Positions 30,001 through 40,900 of a stretch of 64,000 bases of DNA are shown here, in pieces. Origin of the DNA: Emiliania huxleyi CCMP1516 (Eukaryota > Haptophyta > Isochrysidales > Noelaerhabdaceae); contig NW_005198167.1 of assembly GCF_000372725.1 (NCBI RefSeq), positions 78,880 to 142,879 of the forward strand, in the 5' to 3' direction. Below the pieces are notes generated by a model. The model searched no databases. It saw only the letters and a program-made list of their open reading frames with translations, and was not told the DNA's origin. How positions within the stretch are numbered: position 1 is the first letter of the stretch; every line of letters starts with the position of its first letter. Made by a program: the position numbers and the translations under genes.

Positions 30001-30952
30001 ACAGAAGCTAGTCATGCACATGCTAAGCAACGAGTACGACGAGGTAAACGCCAAGGTCATACCAGGATCTCAGGCGGGATGGGAATCGGAACGAATGTGC
30101 GCAGAGATGATAGTGACGGTACGATTAATGATAGAGCAGGCGGCGATCGAAGGACGCGAAATATGCATCGGCTTCCAGGATCTGTCAACATGCTTCATGA
30201 GCATCGTAAAGGAGATACAATTTCAGCTCGAGGCGGCGCTAGGAGTAGAACCCGAGATCAGCGCGGTAATTAAGGCGCTACACACAAACGTTACAGGGCA
30301 ATTTGAGACCGAACATGGGCTGTCGGACGCATTCCCCCTGGACCGAGGCACAGGCCAGGGCGATCCAAACGGAGGGTCGAGGGCGAAGATGCCGATAGCA
30401 ATGGGACAATGGGCGGTATCCAAGTACGCGAGAGGATTCGCAGTCACAAAAGGAGAAAACGGGCGGGTGCCACAGCTATATTACGCGGACGACGGCTCAT
30501 TCATCACTGAGAGCACCGCGGACCTACAGGCGATATTCGACCTGAACTGGTACTTAATGAAGATGAGTGGCATGGCGGTCAAGGTCAAGGGAAAAGAAAA
30601 GACAGCGTACATGGCAGTACGATACGAGAATGGGATCGCACGAAACATAGAAGGCGCGCCAATGCGACTCCTCGACGGGACGGAAATTCCACAGATACGG
30701 GCACCACGCAGCATCAAGAGGGCGACTTCGACAGCGAGAGGACAGACGAGCAAGGGAGAAGACGACGTACAGACGGCGAGACAAACGGCGGTGGAAGCGG
30801 CGGCGGTCGAGATCTACAAATACCTGGGCACCCCGATAACCGCCCAGTGGCAGAAGGGGATGGAACCGGCGAGACAAAAAACGAGAAGGGAAGCGACGCG
30901 GCTAATGAAAATGGTGAGGTCACATGCCACGTTCATTAGCTCGCGCCTCTGA
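27035..30952 (+). mobile_element. Non-LTR retrotransposon ORF: AP-type endonuclease plus reverse transcriptase
   Basis: A single 1305-codon frame. The first 290 residues are very basic (nucleic-acid binding, the real start uncertain). An apurinic-endonuclease-like domain follows: RIRIFAYN, ISES (metal-binding Glu), GDMNAV near residue 500, REIDHI, and DDHKIV near 574. The reverse transcriptase spans about residues 920-1200, with GKDGFNAY, QDLSTCF (first catalytic Asp), RGTGQGDPNGG and YADDGS (catalytic Asp pair). These residues are all present, so it may be recently active. The frame stops soon after the thumb (ATFISSRL), with no RNase H or zinc knuckle. The coding strand is strongly purine-rich, unlike flanking genes. 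It can nick DNA and copy its RNA at the break (family knowledge). Confidence 0.85.
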
Positions 30953-30959
30953 TCAGCGC

Positions 30960-31016
30960 GACGCCTTACCTTTGTTGTCTCTGCAGACAATGGGGGAGTG
31001 TAAGAGATAAGGCGTC
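30960..31016 (+). other. Nested stem-loop 3' of the retrotransposon ORF
   Basis: The outer stem is GACGCCTTA (30960-30968) with TAAGGCGTC (31008-31016). The inner stem is TTGTCT-CTGC-AGACAA (30975-30990). It begins 7 bp after the stop codon and could be the RNA structure recognised by the reverse transcriptase (inference). Beyond it, to 31309, I see no gene. Confidence 0.6.
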
Positions 31017-31309
31017 CCGGTGTGAACGTGTTCCACCCCTCACCCGTGTGCGTCTCTCTCTCTGAGAGAGGAGCCACCCTTCCTTCCTCCTGTGTCCTTG
31101 TCTGTCCCGCGCACATTGTCATGGAAGGTGGAGCGCGCACATTGTAGCGACGTTATACTAAGTCCTTTACTCTCTACGATTTCCGACAAGGACTTCAAGT
31201 AGACTGAGCTACGATGCATCAGTGTGTGTATCAGTGTACCAGCGCCGTGTGCATGCCGCGCATCATTAGGGCGATGCGGGGCGTCTACCCATGACATTCG
31301 CGCGTCAAG

Positions 31310-33556
31310 ATGAAGGCGCGTGAAGACGAAACAGCTTGTACGACGAGCGTCCCATGCCTGCCGACAAAGAAAGAGAAAAAAGACACGTCAACCCCAGGTT
31401 CCCGCGAGAAGAGAGTCGCGGTGCGCTCAGCACCCGCAACCCCGCCCGTTTGCATGCCCGGCCGAACGAAGGCTGGCTCAGCCGACTCCCGGCGCGGACA
31501 CGCTTCAACGGCGCCACAGGCTGCGCCGCTCGCGCTGCCGAAAAAGATCGAGACAGCGGCGGCGAACGGCAAGGCGGGCGTGGTGCAGACGTGGCTCGCC
31601 GGGGACGGGCGGGTTGATGCGACGTGCGTGCGTGGCGGTGTGAGTGGCTGGACGCTCCTGCTGATCGCCGCCGGACACGGTCACAAGCAGATGGTCGAGG
31701 TTCTGCTGAAGCAGGGCGCGAGGGTCGACGCGCAAGACAGCTACGGCAGTACGGCGCTGATTGCCGCCGCCGTCAATGGCCACGTGCAGGTGGTCGAGAC
31801 GCTGCTGCGGCACGGCGCAGAGGTCAACCTGCAGAGCATTCGCGGCACCACTGCGCTCACGAACGCTGCCTACTACGGCCACGAGCGCGTGGTCGAGCTG
31901 CTGCTGCGGCACGGGGCGGAGATCAACCTTCAGGTCCCAGACGGCCACACTGCGCTAACGTACGCCGCCTACTACGGCCACTCCGAGCTCGTGCTATGCC
32001 TGCTGCGGGCAGGCGCAGACATGGCGCTGCGCACTGCGGACGGCCACACGGCGCTGCAGACCGCCAAGGAGAAGGGCCACACCGAGTGCGTCGCCGCCGT
32101 CAAGACGTTTCTGGGCGAGGTGGTGGCGGAGAGGCGCGACGCGGCGGCGGTCGAGGCGGGCGGCGCGGGGGCAGGCAGCGCTTCGGGCGGCGCGGGCGGC
32201 AGCAGCGGGCCTGTTCCCGAGGACATCGGCGCAGGCGGCGCAGGGGCGGACGGCGATGCCGCCTCGGGCAAGGGGGCAGCGGCAGCATCAACTGCCGCGT
32301 CCTCTTCTGGCGGCGTGGAGAGCGGAACGGGCGAGGACGCCGTCCCCGAGGAGGTCGTGGAGGCGGCTATGCAAGGCGACGAGGCGGTGCTGGCGTGGCT
32401 CGACGGCGGCGGGCAGGTGGACGTGACTTTCACTGCGAAGGGTGTGAGCGGCATTACGCTGCTGATGGCCGCCGCCCGCTACGGCCACGAGCGGCTGGCC
32501 GTGGCGCTGCTGCAGCGTGGCGCTTCGATCGACCTGCAGAGCAGCGTCGGCAGTACCGCGCTGCTGTGGGCCGCCGACCGAGGCCACGAGCGGGTGGCCG
32601 AGGTGCTGCTGCAGCGTGGCGCCTCGATCGACCTTCAGACCAGCGACGGCCGCACCGCACTGATGCTCGCCGCCCTCAACGGCCACGGGCGGGTGGTCGA
32701 GCTGGTGGTGCGGTGCGGGGCAGAGATCAACCTGCAGAGCAGCATCGGCAACACCGCACTGATCATCGCCGCCTACACAAACCACCCCGCCGCTCTCCAC
32801 TGCCTGCTGCGGGCGGGCGCCGACACGAAGCCGCGCACGGTGGCTGGACACACAGCGCTGCAGGTCGCCAAGGAGAAGGGTCACGCCGAGTGCGTGCGCG
32901 CCCTCGAGGAGCATGCGGCGGCCAAGGCGGCGGCCGAGGCGGTGGCGAAGGAGGCGGCGTGGGCTGCGGGGGCGGCGGAGCGGGCGGCGGAGCGGGCGGC
33001 GGCGGAGGCGGAGGCGGCGCGGCACGCCGAGGAGCTGCTGGCGGAGGTCGAGACGGAGAAGCGCGGCAAGGGCAAGAAGGGCAAGAAGAAGAAGAAGGGC
33101 GGAGGGGCGGGCGCGGCTGGGCCGTCGCAGGATCCCGAGGCGCCGTCAGGGGCAGCTGCAGCCAAGCCCGCGAAGCTGGACAGGGAGGGGTTGATCAGGC
33201 TTCTCGAGACGCTCCACGAGGAGCGGATTCGGTACGGCATCACGGCGGAGACGTCGGTCGAGGGGCTGGCGGAGGCGTTGGGAGAGGAGGCCGAGGCGGC
33301 AGGCGAGGCGAGCGAGGAGGAGACAGCGGGGGAGACAGGGGAGGCGGGCGAGGAGGCGGCAGCCGAGGCGGCAGCCGAGGCGCGCCGAGAGGCTGAGGCA
33401 GAGGAGGAGGAGGCCGCGGCGGCGGAGGAGGCGGCGGCCGAGGCGGCAGCGGCAGCCGCGGCGGCCGCGGCGGTTGCAGAGGCGGCGCTCGCCGCAGCCA
33501 AGGCGAGGCGCATCTCGGCGGCCGCTGCGAGGGCGAAGGCGCGGGAGGCAGCCTAG
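31310..33556 (+). CDS. Ankyrin-repeat protein with Lys- and Ala/Glu-rich tail
   Basis: A 748-residue uninterrupted frame. There are two ankyrin blocks: residues about 95-265 (five repeats with G-x-TAL, AAxxGHxxVVExLLxxGAxV) and about 345-530 (five or more). A Gly/Ala-rich linker of about 75 residues joins them. The blocks resemble each other closely, so an internal duplication is likely. After residue 545 come an Ala-rich coiled coil, a KGKKGKKKKKGG basic cluster and LDREGLIRLLETLHEERIRY, and then a highly repetitive Ala/Glu tail. Ankyrin repeats bind protein partners; no catalytic domain is visible. Its stop codon shares the tetramer CTAG at 33553-33556 with the stop of the convergent gene. 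Confidence 0.8.
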   Translation: MKAREDETACTTSVPCLPTKKEKKDTSTPGSREKRVAVRSAPATPPVCMPGRTKAGSADSRRGHASTAPQAAPLALPKKIETAAANGKAGVVQTWLAGDGRVDATCVRGGVSGWTLLLIAAGHGHKQMVEVLLKQGARVDAQDSYGSTALIAAAVNGHVQVVETLLRHGAEVNLQSIRGTTALTNAAYYGHERVVELLLRHGAEINLQVPDGHTALTYAAYYGHSELVLCLLRAGADMALRTADGHTALQTAKEKGHTECVAAVKTFLGEVVAERRDAAAVEAGGAGAGSASGGAGGSSGPVPEDIGAGGAGADGDAASGKGAAAASTAASSSGGVESGTGEDAVPEEVVEAAMQGDEAVLAWLDGGGQVDVTFTAKGVSGITLLMAAARYGHERLAVALLQRGASIDLQSSVGSTALLWAADRGHERVAEVLLQRGASIDLQTSDGRTALMLAALNGHGRVVELVVRCGAEINLQSSIGNTALIIAAYTNHPAALHCLLRAGADTKPRTVAGHTALQVAKEKGHAECVRALEEHAAAKAAAEAVAKEAAWAAGAAERAAERAAAEAEAARHAEELLAEVETEKRGKGKKGKKKKKGGGAGAAGPSQDPEAPSGAAAAKPAKLDREGLIRLLETLHEERIRYGITAETSVEGLAEALGEEAEAAGEASEEETAGETGEAGEEAAAEAAAEARREAEAEEEEAAAAEEAAAEAAAAAAAAAAVAEAALAAAKARRISAAAARAKAREAA

Positions 33557-33918
33557 CCGTAGCCTGCGCGCAAGACCAAGAGGTTTCTGCGTGCTGGCGC
33601 AGTGGAAGGCACGGCGGCGGCCAGCTCTGCCGGCGCGGCGGCCGGATCGTCGAGGACGCCCGCGACGGTGGCAGGAACGTGGAGCAGGAACATGTCCGGC
33701 GTGACGCGGTCCACCACGAGCGCGTGCCGCACATCCGACCGCGTGCCGTGCCGCAGGTCGCCGACGGCCGCCTCGAGCGCCGCCCGACAGCTCGTGAGCT
33801 TCCGCTTTGGGACGAGCAGCGCGCCGACAGGGACGCCGCCGTGGTCTGACCGCCGAGAGCGGAGGGAGGCGTCGAGGGAGGCGTCGAGGGAGGAGGTGGC
33901 CGGCTCGGGCATATGCAC
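33553..33918 (-). CDS. Small protein of unknown function
   Basis: Frame of 121 codons from ATG 33918 (MHMPEPATSS). The centre reads as folded alpha/beta protein: VPVGALLVPKRKLTSCRAAL, then ALEAAVGDLRHGTRSDV and VVDRVTPDMFLLHVPATVAG. It stops 3' to 3' against the ankyrin gene, and the two stop codons overlap in the palindrome CTAG. A D-A-S-L-D-A-S-L duplication near the N-terminus comes from a short DNA repeat at 33870-33893. I do not recognise the family. Further exons to the right are possible, but I could not find any. Confidence 0.5.
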   Translation of the reverse strand: MHMPEPATSSLDASLDASLRSRRSDHGGVPVGALLVPKRKLTSCRAALEAAVGDLRHGTRSDVRHALVVDRVTPDMFLLHVPATVAGVLDDPAAAPAELAAAVPSTAPARRNLLVLRAGYG

Positions 33919-34072
33919 GTGGATGGTGCCGCGGGAGGCTGAGGGGACAGCAGCTTTTCTTTTGAGCTACTAGCTAACGGGGAGAAATTCTCCAGTGAGA
34001 GCAATACCCATACGCCTCCTATGTGTACACACGTTCATGACCCAGTGCGCAGGACCGACGTACAGACTGTGA

Positions 34073-36211
34073 TCATCTTGCCGAAGAGACGTGTGCGGCG
34101 GCGCGCACCAATGCTGCGGTTACCTTTTGCGGCGACGCTGTGACGTTGCACTGCAGCCAACGCGCGCTCGGGCAGCTGTCCGCGAGCGTCGCGGCGACGC
34201 GCTCGTACCTCACGCCGAGCGCGGCGGAGAGCGCCTCGTAGATGTTCGCTTTGGCGCCGCGAGGCCTCAGCTCGACGGCGGCGGTGCGGCGCTCGGCCCA
34301 CGGCAAGAATAGCACCCACGCCAGCGCCTGGCCGTGCACCGCGACGAGCCCTGCCGCCGCCGCAACCTCGCGCGCCTGCGCGGCGACCGGAAGCGCCTCG
34401 AGCGTCGTCGGCCGCAGCGCGTCGCCCAACCCGGCGCGGCGCAGCGCGTCCAGCAGCGCACCCTCGTTCGTCAGCCCGCGCCGTGGCGTCGACTCGCCAA
34501 CGTTCAGGTAGAGAGGCGAGCGGCGCACCCAAAGCAGGGGCGGCCGTTCCGGCGCGGGCGGCGGCGCGCCCAGCAGCCGCCCGATGCTGCGGAGCGCCGC
34601 CGCGCGGAACGCGCCGACGCGCGGCCGCGACGCCGGCGCGGCCGGGTGGAAGGGGGCGGTCGTGCCAGTCAGCGTGGCGAAGCAGGTGCAAGGCGCGTTG
34701 AGGAGAGCTCGCACGTCGGCGGCGACCTCGGCGCGCGGTGTCATCGCGCGCAGAGCCCACTCCCACGCGTGCCACCGGCGCGGGTCGGCACTTAACTTGC
34801 GCCCGACGGCGGCGGTCGGGTAGACCAGCGGCACAAAGGTGGGCGGCGCCGCGGCCGGGCGGAGGGTGAGGAAGTGCTCGAAGCTCGGGACGGCGTGGAA
34901 GGCCATGTGGTACACGTTGTTGCAGGAGAAGGGCACGAGCACGCCGAGCGACCTCCGCTCGCAGCGGCGCAGCTGGTCGGTGGCCTCCGCCGGCCGCACC
35001 TTGAGCACGCGCTGGTAGCCAAGGGTGTACTCGCTGAAGCCGTGCAGCATGGCCGAGTCGCCCGCCTCGGAGGTGACGGACGGACGGAGCTGTGACGCCC
35101 GGTCGGCGTAGAAGGAGACGCACGCGTTGTTGAAGGCGAACGGCCCGACGAGGTAGTCTGGCACGCCCGCGGCCCCTGCAGCTGCCCCCTCCTCGTTTCG
35201 GCGGGGCCGCACGTCGCGGCCGGCGGGCGGCTGCTGCAAGTGCCGTGGCGCCTCCGCCTCCACCGGCACGCCCTCTCGCTCCCTCGGGGCTGCCCGCGCG
35301 GGCGCCACACGCAGCGACCTCTGGAGCGCCGCACGCACGTGCCCCGCGGTCCGCTCTCGCTCGGCGGCGAAGAATGCCTTTGCGCCGTCTGATATGGTGC
35401 GCCGGGCGCTCTCGTCGCGGAGAAGCTGCTCCACCTTGGCGTGCAGCTCCTGGGGCGAGTCAAAGTAGGTGACGTGTGGCCACTGGTACCACTCGGCGAA
35501 CTGGAGCCACTGGGCCGCCGCCGCAGGGGTGCACGCGTCGTTGGGCTCCGAGGCGCAGCACGGCACGTCGGCCGAGGGCGGCGGCGCGGCGAACCACGCG
35601 CGCGCGTCCTTGATGCTCCACCGATTGAGGAAGGGCACCCTCCTCCTCTCGCCGCTGCTCGGCCTCCACGGAGTGTTGCCGGGACCCTTGTGGCTGCAGA
35701 GGCCGGTGGCGACGTGCAGCGCGGAGAGCAGCCGCAGCGAGGGGGCGAGGAGCGGGATGCCGAGCGAGTACGCCTGCACGAGGCCGTACGAGTGCATCGA
35801 GTACGGCAGCAGCACCGCGAGCGGGTGCGAGGCCACGTCCTCGTACGAGTAGCCGCACACCTTCGACCTCGCGTACACCCTGCTCGCCGTTGCGTTGGTC
35901 GGCGCCCTCCGGCACTGGTCCGACTTCGTGTACAGCTCCGACAGCCACGCGAAGCGGACGGGCGCCGACCCCGTCCCCGCTGCCCGAGCCGCGCTCCCGT
36001 TCGCGATGAGCGCCGCCCAGTGCCGGATCGCCTTGTTGTACGCATGGTTGCCGCAGCAAAAGAGCACCTCGCTCCTCGTGCCGGTGTACGGCGTCGCGGC
36101 GAGCTGCGGCGACGTGCCCGGCCACGGCACCGGCGCGATGCCCGTGGTGCGGCGCAAGTACACGTCGTCGTACGCATTGGAAGCGGCGACCACCACGTTG
36201 GGCCCTGAGCC
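34073..36211 (-). CDS. GT61-like glycosyltransferase fused to a second GT-like domain; 5' exon missing
   Basis: The C-terminal third carries RRGLTNEGALLDALRRAGLG, QAREVAAAAGLVAVHGQALA and VELRPRGAKANIYEALSAAL. This is the pattern of family GT61 (DUF563): the acceptor-side Arg/Asn-Glu, the H-G motif and a late E-L-x-P. These enzymes add xylose, arabinose or GlcNAc to glycoproteins or polysaccharides in the Golgi. The N-terminal half (NVVVAASNAYDDVYLRRTTG ... VLLPYSMHSYGLVQAYSLGI) looks like another GT-B-type domain. The coding exon begins at an acceptor (CTCTAG|GGCTCAG) directly after an in-frame stop, so the first exon is upstream and not found; no signal anchor is therefore visible. Confidence 0.6.
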   Translation of the reverse strand, partial: GSGPNVVVAASNAYDDVYLRRTTGIAPVPWPGTSPQLAATPYTGTRSEVLFCCGNHAYNKAIRHWAALIANGSAARAAGTGSAPVRFAWLSELYTKSDQCRRAPTNATASRVYARSKVCGYSYEDVASHPLAVLLPYSMHSYGLVQAYSLGIPLLAPSLRLLSALHVATGLCSHKGPGNTPWRPSSGERRRVPFLNRWSIKDARAWFAAPPPSADVPCCASEPNDACTPAAAAQWLQFAEWYQWPHVTYFDSPQELHAKVEQLLRDESARRTISDGAKAFFAAERERTAGHVRAALQRSLRVAPARAAPREREGVPVEAEAPRHLQQPPAGRDVRPRRNEEGAAAGAAGVPDYLVGPFAFNNACVSFYADRASQLRPSVTSEAGDSAMLHGFSEYTLGYQRVLKVRPAEATDQLRRCERRSLGVLVPFSCNNVYHMAFHAVPSFEHFLTLRPAAAPPTFVPLVYPTAAVGRKLSADPRRWHAWEWALRAMTPRAEVAADVRALLNAPCTCFATLTGTTAPFHPAAPASRPRVGAFRAAALRSIGRLLGAPPPAPERPPLLWVRRSPLYLNVGESTPRRGLTNEGALLDALRRAGLGDALRPTTLEALPVAAQAREVAAAAGLVAVHGQALAWVLFLPWAERRTAAVELRPRGAKANIYEALSAALGVRYERVAATLADSCPSARWLQCNVTASPQKVTAALVRAAAHVSSAR

Positions 36212-36349
36212 CTAGAGTTGTTTTTTTAAATTCTTTTGGCGAACCTGGTGCGAACGGGAAGACCGAGCTAGAAGAGCTCGTCATCGGGTACCGTCGCAGC
36301 GAGGTGACAGAAAGCCCGTCATGGTTTTTGCCGCTCCGTACGAGTTCTG

Positions 36350-36823
<474 letters not shown>

Positions 36824-37510
36824 AAATATGTTCCAGCCATCTACTTCTCTTCCACCTGGTGGAGGTGGTGCGATGGGGACTGGCGCACACTGCGAGGTTC
36901 TTCGTGTCTTGCGCTTTGGTTGATCTTGCGGTGATACCTGATACCAGCCGACATATCAGCAACAAAAGTGGGGCTCGCGTATCGGCGGCGAACACCATGG
37001 AGCAGAGCTTTGGCATCTATACTCCATATCTTAGAGCCTAGGCACACTTAGACCCGCTTGCTAGGCGTCGAGGCTCAAAACTACCCAACCAGTGTCGTCC
37101 CAGGGATTCCTCTCTTGTAGGACAGGTTGCACCCAGCGCGGCACGGGGGAAGCGCGCGGGCCTCCTACTACTTCTCACTGGTGCCTTTTCCAAAATTCTT
37201 TTTGGCCAGTGCGCGCCAGTAGTCCCATGGCCATGCCCAGAAAAAGAAAGAAAACAGACAAACCAAGGGAGGGGTGGGGGAGGACGGCACGCCGCCACCA
37301 CACAGGGATTTTAAGGAGAGGAGTGTGGTGGTGCTAGCCGTCGCCCTGGTACGCCCACCCTTGGGCGTCTGCCCCTCGCCTATCTCTCTTCGCAGTCCCT
37401 CGCCGATTCTCGCTGCAACCTTCATGCCACCTCGCGGTCGTCCCACTCTCGTGTCTCGTCGTTCTCTCCCGTGCCCAGTGTGGTGCGAGGGAGGATGGTA
37501 AAATTCTTTT
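36824..37510. other. Region without a supported gene
   Basis: It contains two of the five AAATTCTTTT motifs (37193 and 37501). GTGCGCGCCAGT is repeated at 37208 and 37857. No frame looks coding to me. Confidence 0.5.
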
Positions 37511-37518
37511 TGGTCCGG

Positions 37519-37775
37519 CAGTCGACGACGACGTGCAGCTGCTGCTGTTCGAGTCGTTCGGTGGGTTGGGGAGGGGGGTCCGTGAGATCCTCTGGAAGGC
37601 GGCGAACGTGCTGCAGAACAAGCTGACGCGGGCCCAGTAGTACCTCGATGAGGTGACTTGGACCACCAAGAACTGGCTAGGGCCTAGGCTGCAGAAGCAG
37701 CGTATCTCAGTCGTCCTTCACACAGACAGCCATCGCAGAGCAGATTGTGAATGAGCTTGCCTGCGGCGAGGGCGG
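37519..37775 (+). pseudogene. Decayed transposon-type ORF fragment
   Basis: The frame VDDDVQLLLFESFGGLGRGV ... EILWKAANVLQNKLTRAQ meets a TAG at 37637. It then continues as YLDEVTWTTKNWLG and, after a further frame change, as QRISVVLHT..AIAEQIVNELAC. An R-A-Q..W-T..W..Q-R-I-S..L motif is typical of high-copy retroelement-associated ORFs in algal genomes (memory, not searched). At least one stop and one frameshift make it non-functional. Confidence 0.4.
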
Positions 37776-37926
37776 TCGAGTGCACGGAGCTAAGTGCCTC
37801 GCCGTCCTCGCAGGAGTCGCTTAGGCGGCTCCAGTGGTGTACCTGTGTTAGTGCCAGTGCGCGCCAGTCCCGTGCCCAGTGTTTTCCGCAGAAATTCTTT
37901 TCTCCCGGAGCTTCGGATCTCCTCTC

Positions 37927-40900
37927 ATGTTTGCGCTCTCGGCCGCCTCCGGCCTGCTCCTCCCGCCGCGCGGGGCGGAGCGAGCGGTCAACTCTCGCGC
38001 TCCGCGACGGACCATTGCTGCTACCGCGACAGACCCGGTGCAAGAGGGCTGGGTGCGCGACGGCGACGGCAACCTCGTGCTCCGGCCTCAGGCTCGCCGG
38101 CCCACCTTTTGAGCCCGCATCTCACCTCCCACCTGTCCCTGAACTCACTCATCAGAGCCTCCTCGCTCGCCGCACGAAAACCACGCACCTTGGTCGTATA
38201 TGCAGGCACGCACCCACGCGCAGATCGCCGGCCTCGCGCGGATGCAAGGGCGGCGGGAGGGCCACGAGGCGTTCCGCGACCGGCCGTGGCCCTCCTCGAT
38301 CGGCTTTGGCGAGAGTGTGGAGGGAGTTGCGGCGCGAATGGCCGGACGCCGCCGGCGCTCGGCGGCTGGCGGCGGCGGAGGCCGCTGGGGTGAGCGCCGC
38401 GCGGCAGCGGAGGCGGCGAGGGTTGGCGGGGTGTGGGCTGGGCGGGATCACGGGGTGGAGGACTTTCGCGACGCTGTCCGCCCGACGCTCGACACCTTTC
38501 TCGACGGCTCAGCGGCCGACGTTGACGGCCGACGGCGCGCGCCGCCGCGCGCGGCCAAGGTGCTGCCGCCGGCAGGGCAGCTGACGACTCGCGACGGCGC
38601 ACCGCGCGTCGGGTTGCAGCCGAGCCGATCCGTCGGTGGGGCAGAGGCGTTCCGCGACGGCCTGGCGACGCGCGACGGCTCCGCCAGCGTGCGCGACGCG
38701 CCGCTTCCTCGAGGCGCCGCACCCGGCACGTGTGTAGGGAAGGGGAGGGAGAGCCTCGGCCCTCTCCTGGAGACTTTCCTGGAGACTTTCCTGGAGGAGA
38801 GAGAGAAGAGAGTGGGGAAGTTACTCCTTCGGCTCGCCTTGCCACAGGCGCCGGCACGCGCGACGCCGCCGCGAGTGCGTACGCCGCCAGCACGCGCGAC
38901 GCCGCACCCGGCGTGCACGACAGCGGCGTGCCGCAGCAGCGTCGGCCAGCGAGCTCCCCGCCGGCCGGCATGCCACTGCCGGCGCGCGGCGCCCCTCCCG
39001 GCACCCTCCCATCGCCGACCGGCTTGCCTCTGCCGGCCCCTGGCGGCATGGCGGCTGCCCCTGGCGGCATGGCGGCTGCCCCTGGCGGCATGGCGGCTGC
39101 CCCTGGCGGCATGGCGGCTGCTCCTGGCGGCATGGCGGCTGCTCCTGGCGGCATGGCGGCTGCTCCTGGCGGCATGGCGGCTGCTCCTGGCGGCAGCCGT
39201 CTGCCGTCGCCGCCGGCCGGGATGGTCTCTCCGCCGGGCAGTCTGCCGTCGCCGGGGATGGGAGGGCCTCCCGCGGGCATGGGAGTGCCGCCGCAGGGCG
39301 CGGCCGGAGGACTGCCCGGCATGAGCGGCCCGCCTTTGGGAAGTGGCGGTGCGGCGGCACCGCTAGGCGCGACCCCTCCTTCGGGCCGCCCCACGCCAGG
39401 GCCCGCTGGCGCCGGCCCGGCTGCCGGCTTGCCGTCGCCGCCGACGCAGCGACCGATGCCGGCGCCGCCGACGCAGCGACCGATGCCGGCGCCGCCGGGC
39501 GGTCTGCCGACGCCGCTTGGGAGCGGCGTTGGGAGCGGCGCGTCGGCGCCGCCGGTTGGCGCAGGCTCGGGCCGGCCAATGTTCGATCCGGCCGGCGCTG
39601 GCCCGCCGAGCAGCCTGCCGAGCAGCCTCCCCTCGCCGCCGTCGCGCGGCGCCGTCGCCGCCCCTCCCGGCACCCTCCCATCGCCGACCGGCATGCCTCT
39701 GCCGGCCCCTGGCGGCATGGCGGCTGCCCCTGGCGGCATGGCGGCTGCCCCTGGCGGCATGGCGGCTGCCCCTGGCGGCATGGCGGCTGCCCGCCCCAGC
39801 GCGCTGCCAGCGCCTGCCGGCGGGCTGCCCGCACCGCCACAGCGCGGCGCCCCGACGGTGCCGCCGCCGGCTGGAATGGCCCGCTCCCCCGACGTTGCCG
39901 CGCCTCCCACCGCCAGAACAGGAGCTGCTCCCGCTGGCATGGGAGTGCCGCCGCAGGGCGCGGCCGGAGGACTGCCCGGCATGAGCGGCCCGCCTTTGGG
40001 AAGTGGCGGTGCGGCGGCACCGCTAGGCGCGACCCCTCCTTCGGGCCGCCCCACGCCAGGGCCCGCTGGCGCCGGCCCGGCTGCCGGCTTGCCGTCGCCG
40101 CCGACGCAGCGACCGATGCCGGCGCCGCCGGGCGGTCTGCCGACGCCGCCTGGAAGCGGCGCGGCGACACAAGGTGGCCGCCCGGTGCTGCGTGAGTGAA
40201 CTAGCCACTTCTTAAGGACTGCTTGGCACTCACTACAGGCGGCGGCGGATCCCCGCTCCCTGCACCCGCTGGCGGGCAACCACCGCTTCCCGCCCCCGGC
40301 AGCACGCCCGCCCCCGGCGGCGCGCCTGTCCCCGCGATGGCGCCGCCGAAGGGGCCTGCTCCGGCGGGGATGGCGCCGCCGAAGGGGCCTGCTCCGGCGG
40401 GGATGGCGCCGCCGAAGGGGCCAGCTCCGGCGGGGATGGCGCCAGCTCCGGCGGGGATGGCGCCGCCGAAGGGGCCAGCTCCGGCGGGGATGGCGCCGCC
40501 GAAGGGGCCTGCTCCGGCGGGGATGGCGCCGCCGAAGGGGCCTGCTCCGGCGGGGATGGCGCCGCCGAAGGGGCCAGCTCCGGCGGGGATGGCGCCGCCG
40601 AAGGGGCCAGCTCCGGCGGGGATGGCGCCGCCGAAGGGGCCTGCTCCGGCGGGGATGGCGCCGCCGAAGGGGCCAGCTCCGGCGGGGATGGCGCCGCCGA
40701 AGGGGCCTCCCCCCAGCGGCGTCGCGCCCGCCCCGGCCTCGGCCAACACGGCGGCGGCAGCCGGCGAGACGGCGGAGGCGGTGGCGAAGCGCGCCTTCCT
40801 CGCCCGCAGCGATTCGAGCTCCGGGCCGCCGAAAGGGGTGCCGCCGCCGGCCGGCCATCCTAGCGCGGCTGCGCCAGGGCAGGGCGCGCCGCCGTCCGAG

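Noticed and set aside
27590-30060. Long minus-strand frames opposite the retrotransposon
   Set aside because: They mirror the purine-biased coding strand of the reverse transcriptase gene and contain no recognisable domain.
38021-40858. 945-codon minus-strand open frame
   Set aside because: It is the antisense of the Pro/Gly-repeat gene; GC-rich repeats leave all frames open, and Arg/Pro runs show no domain.
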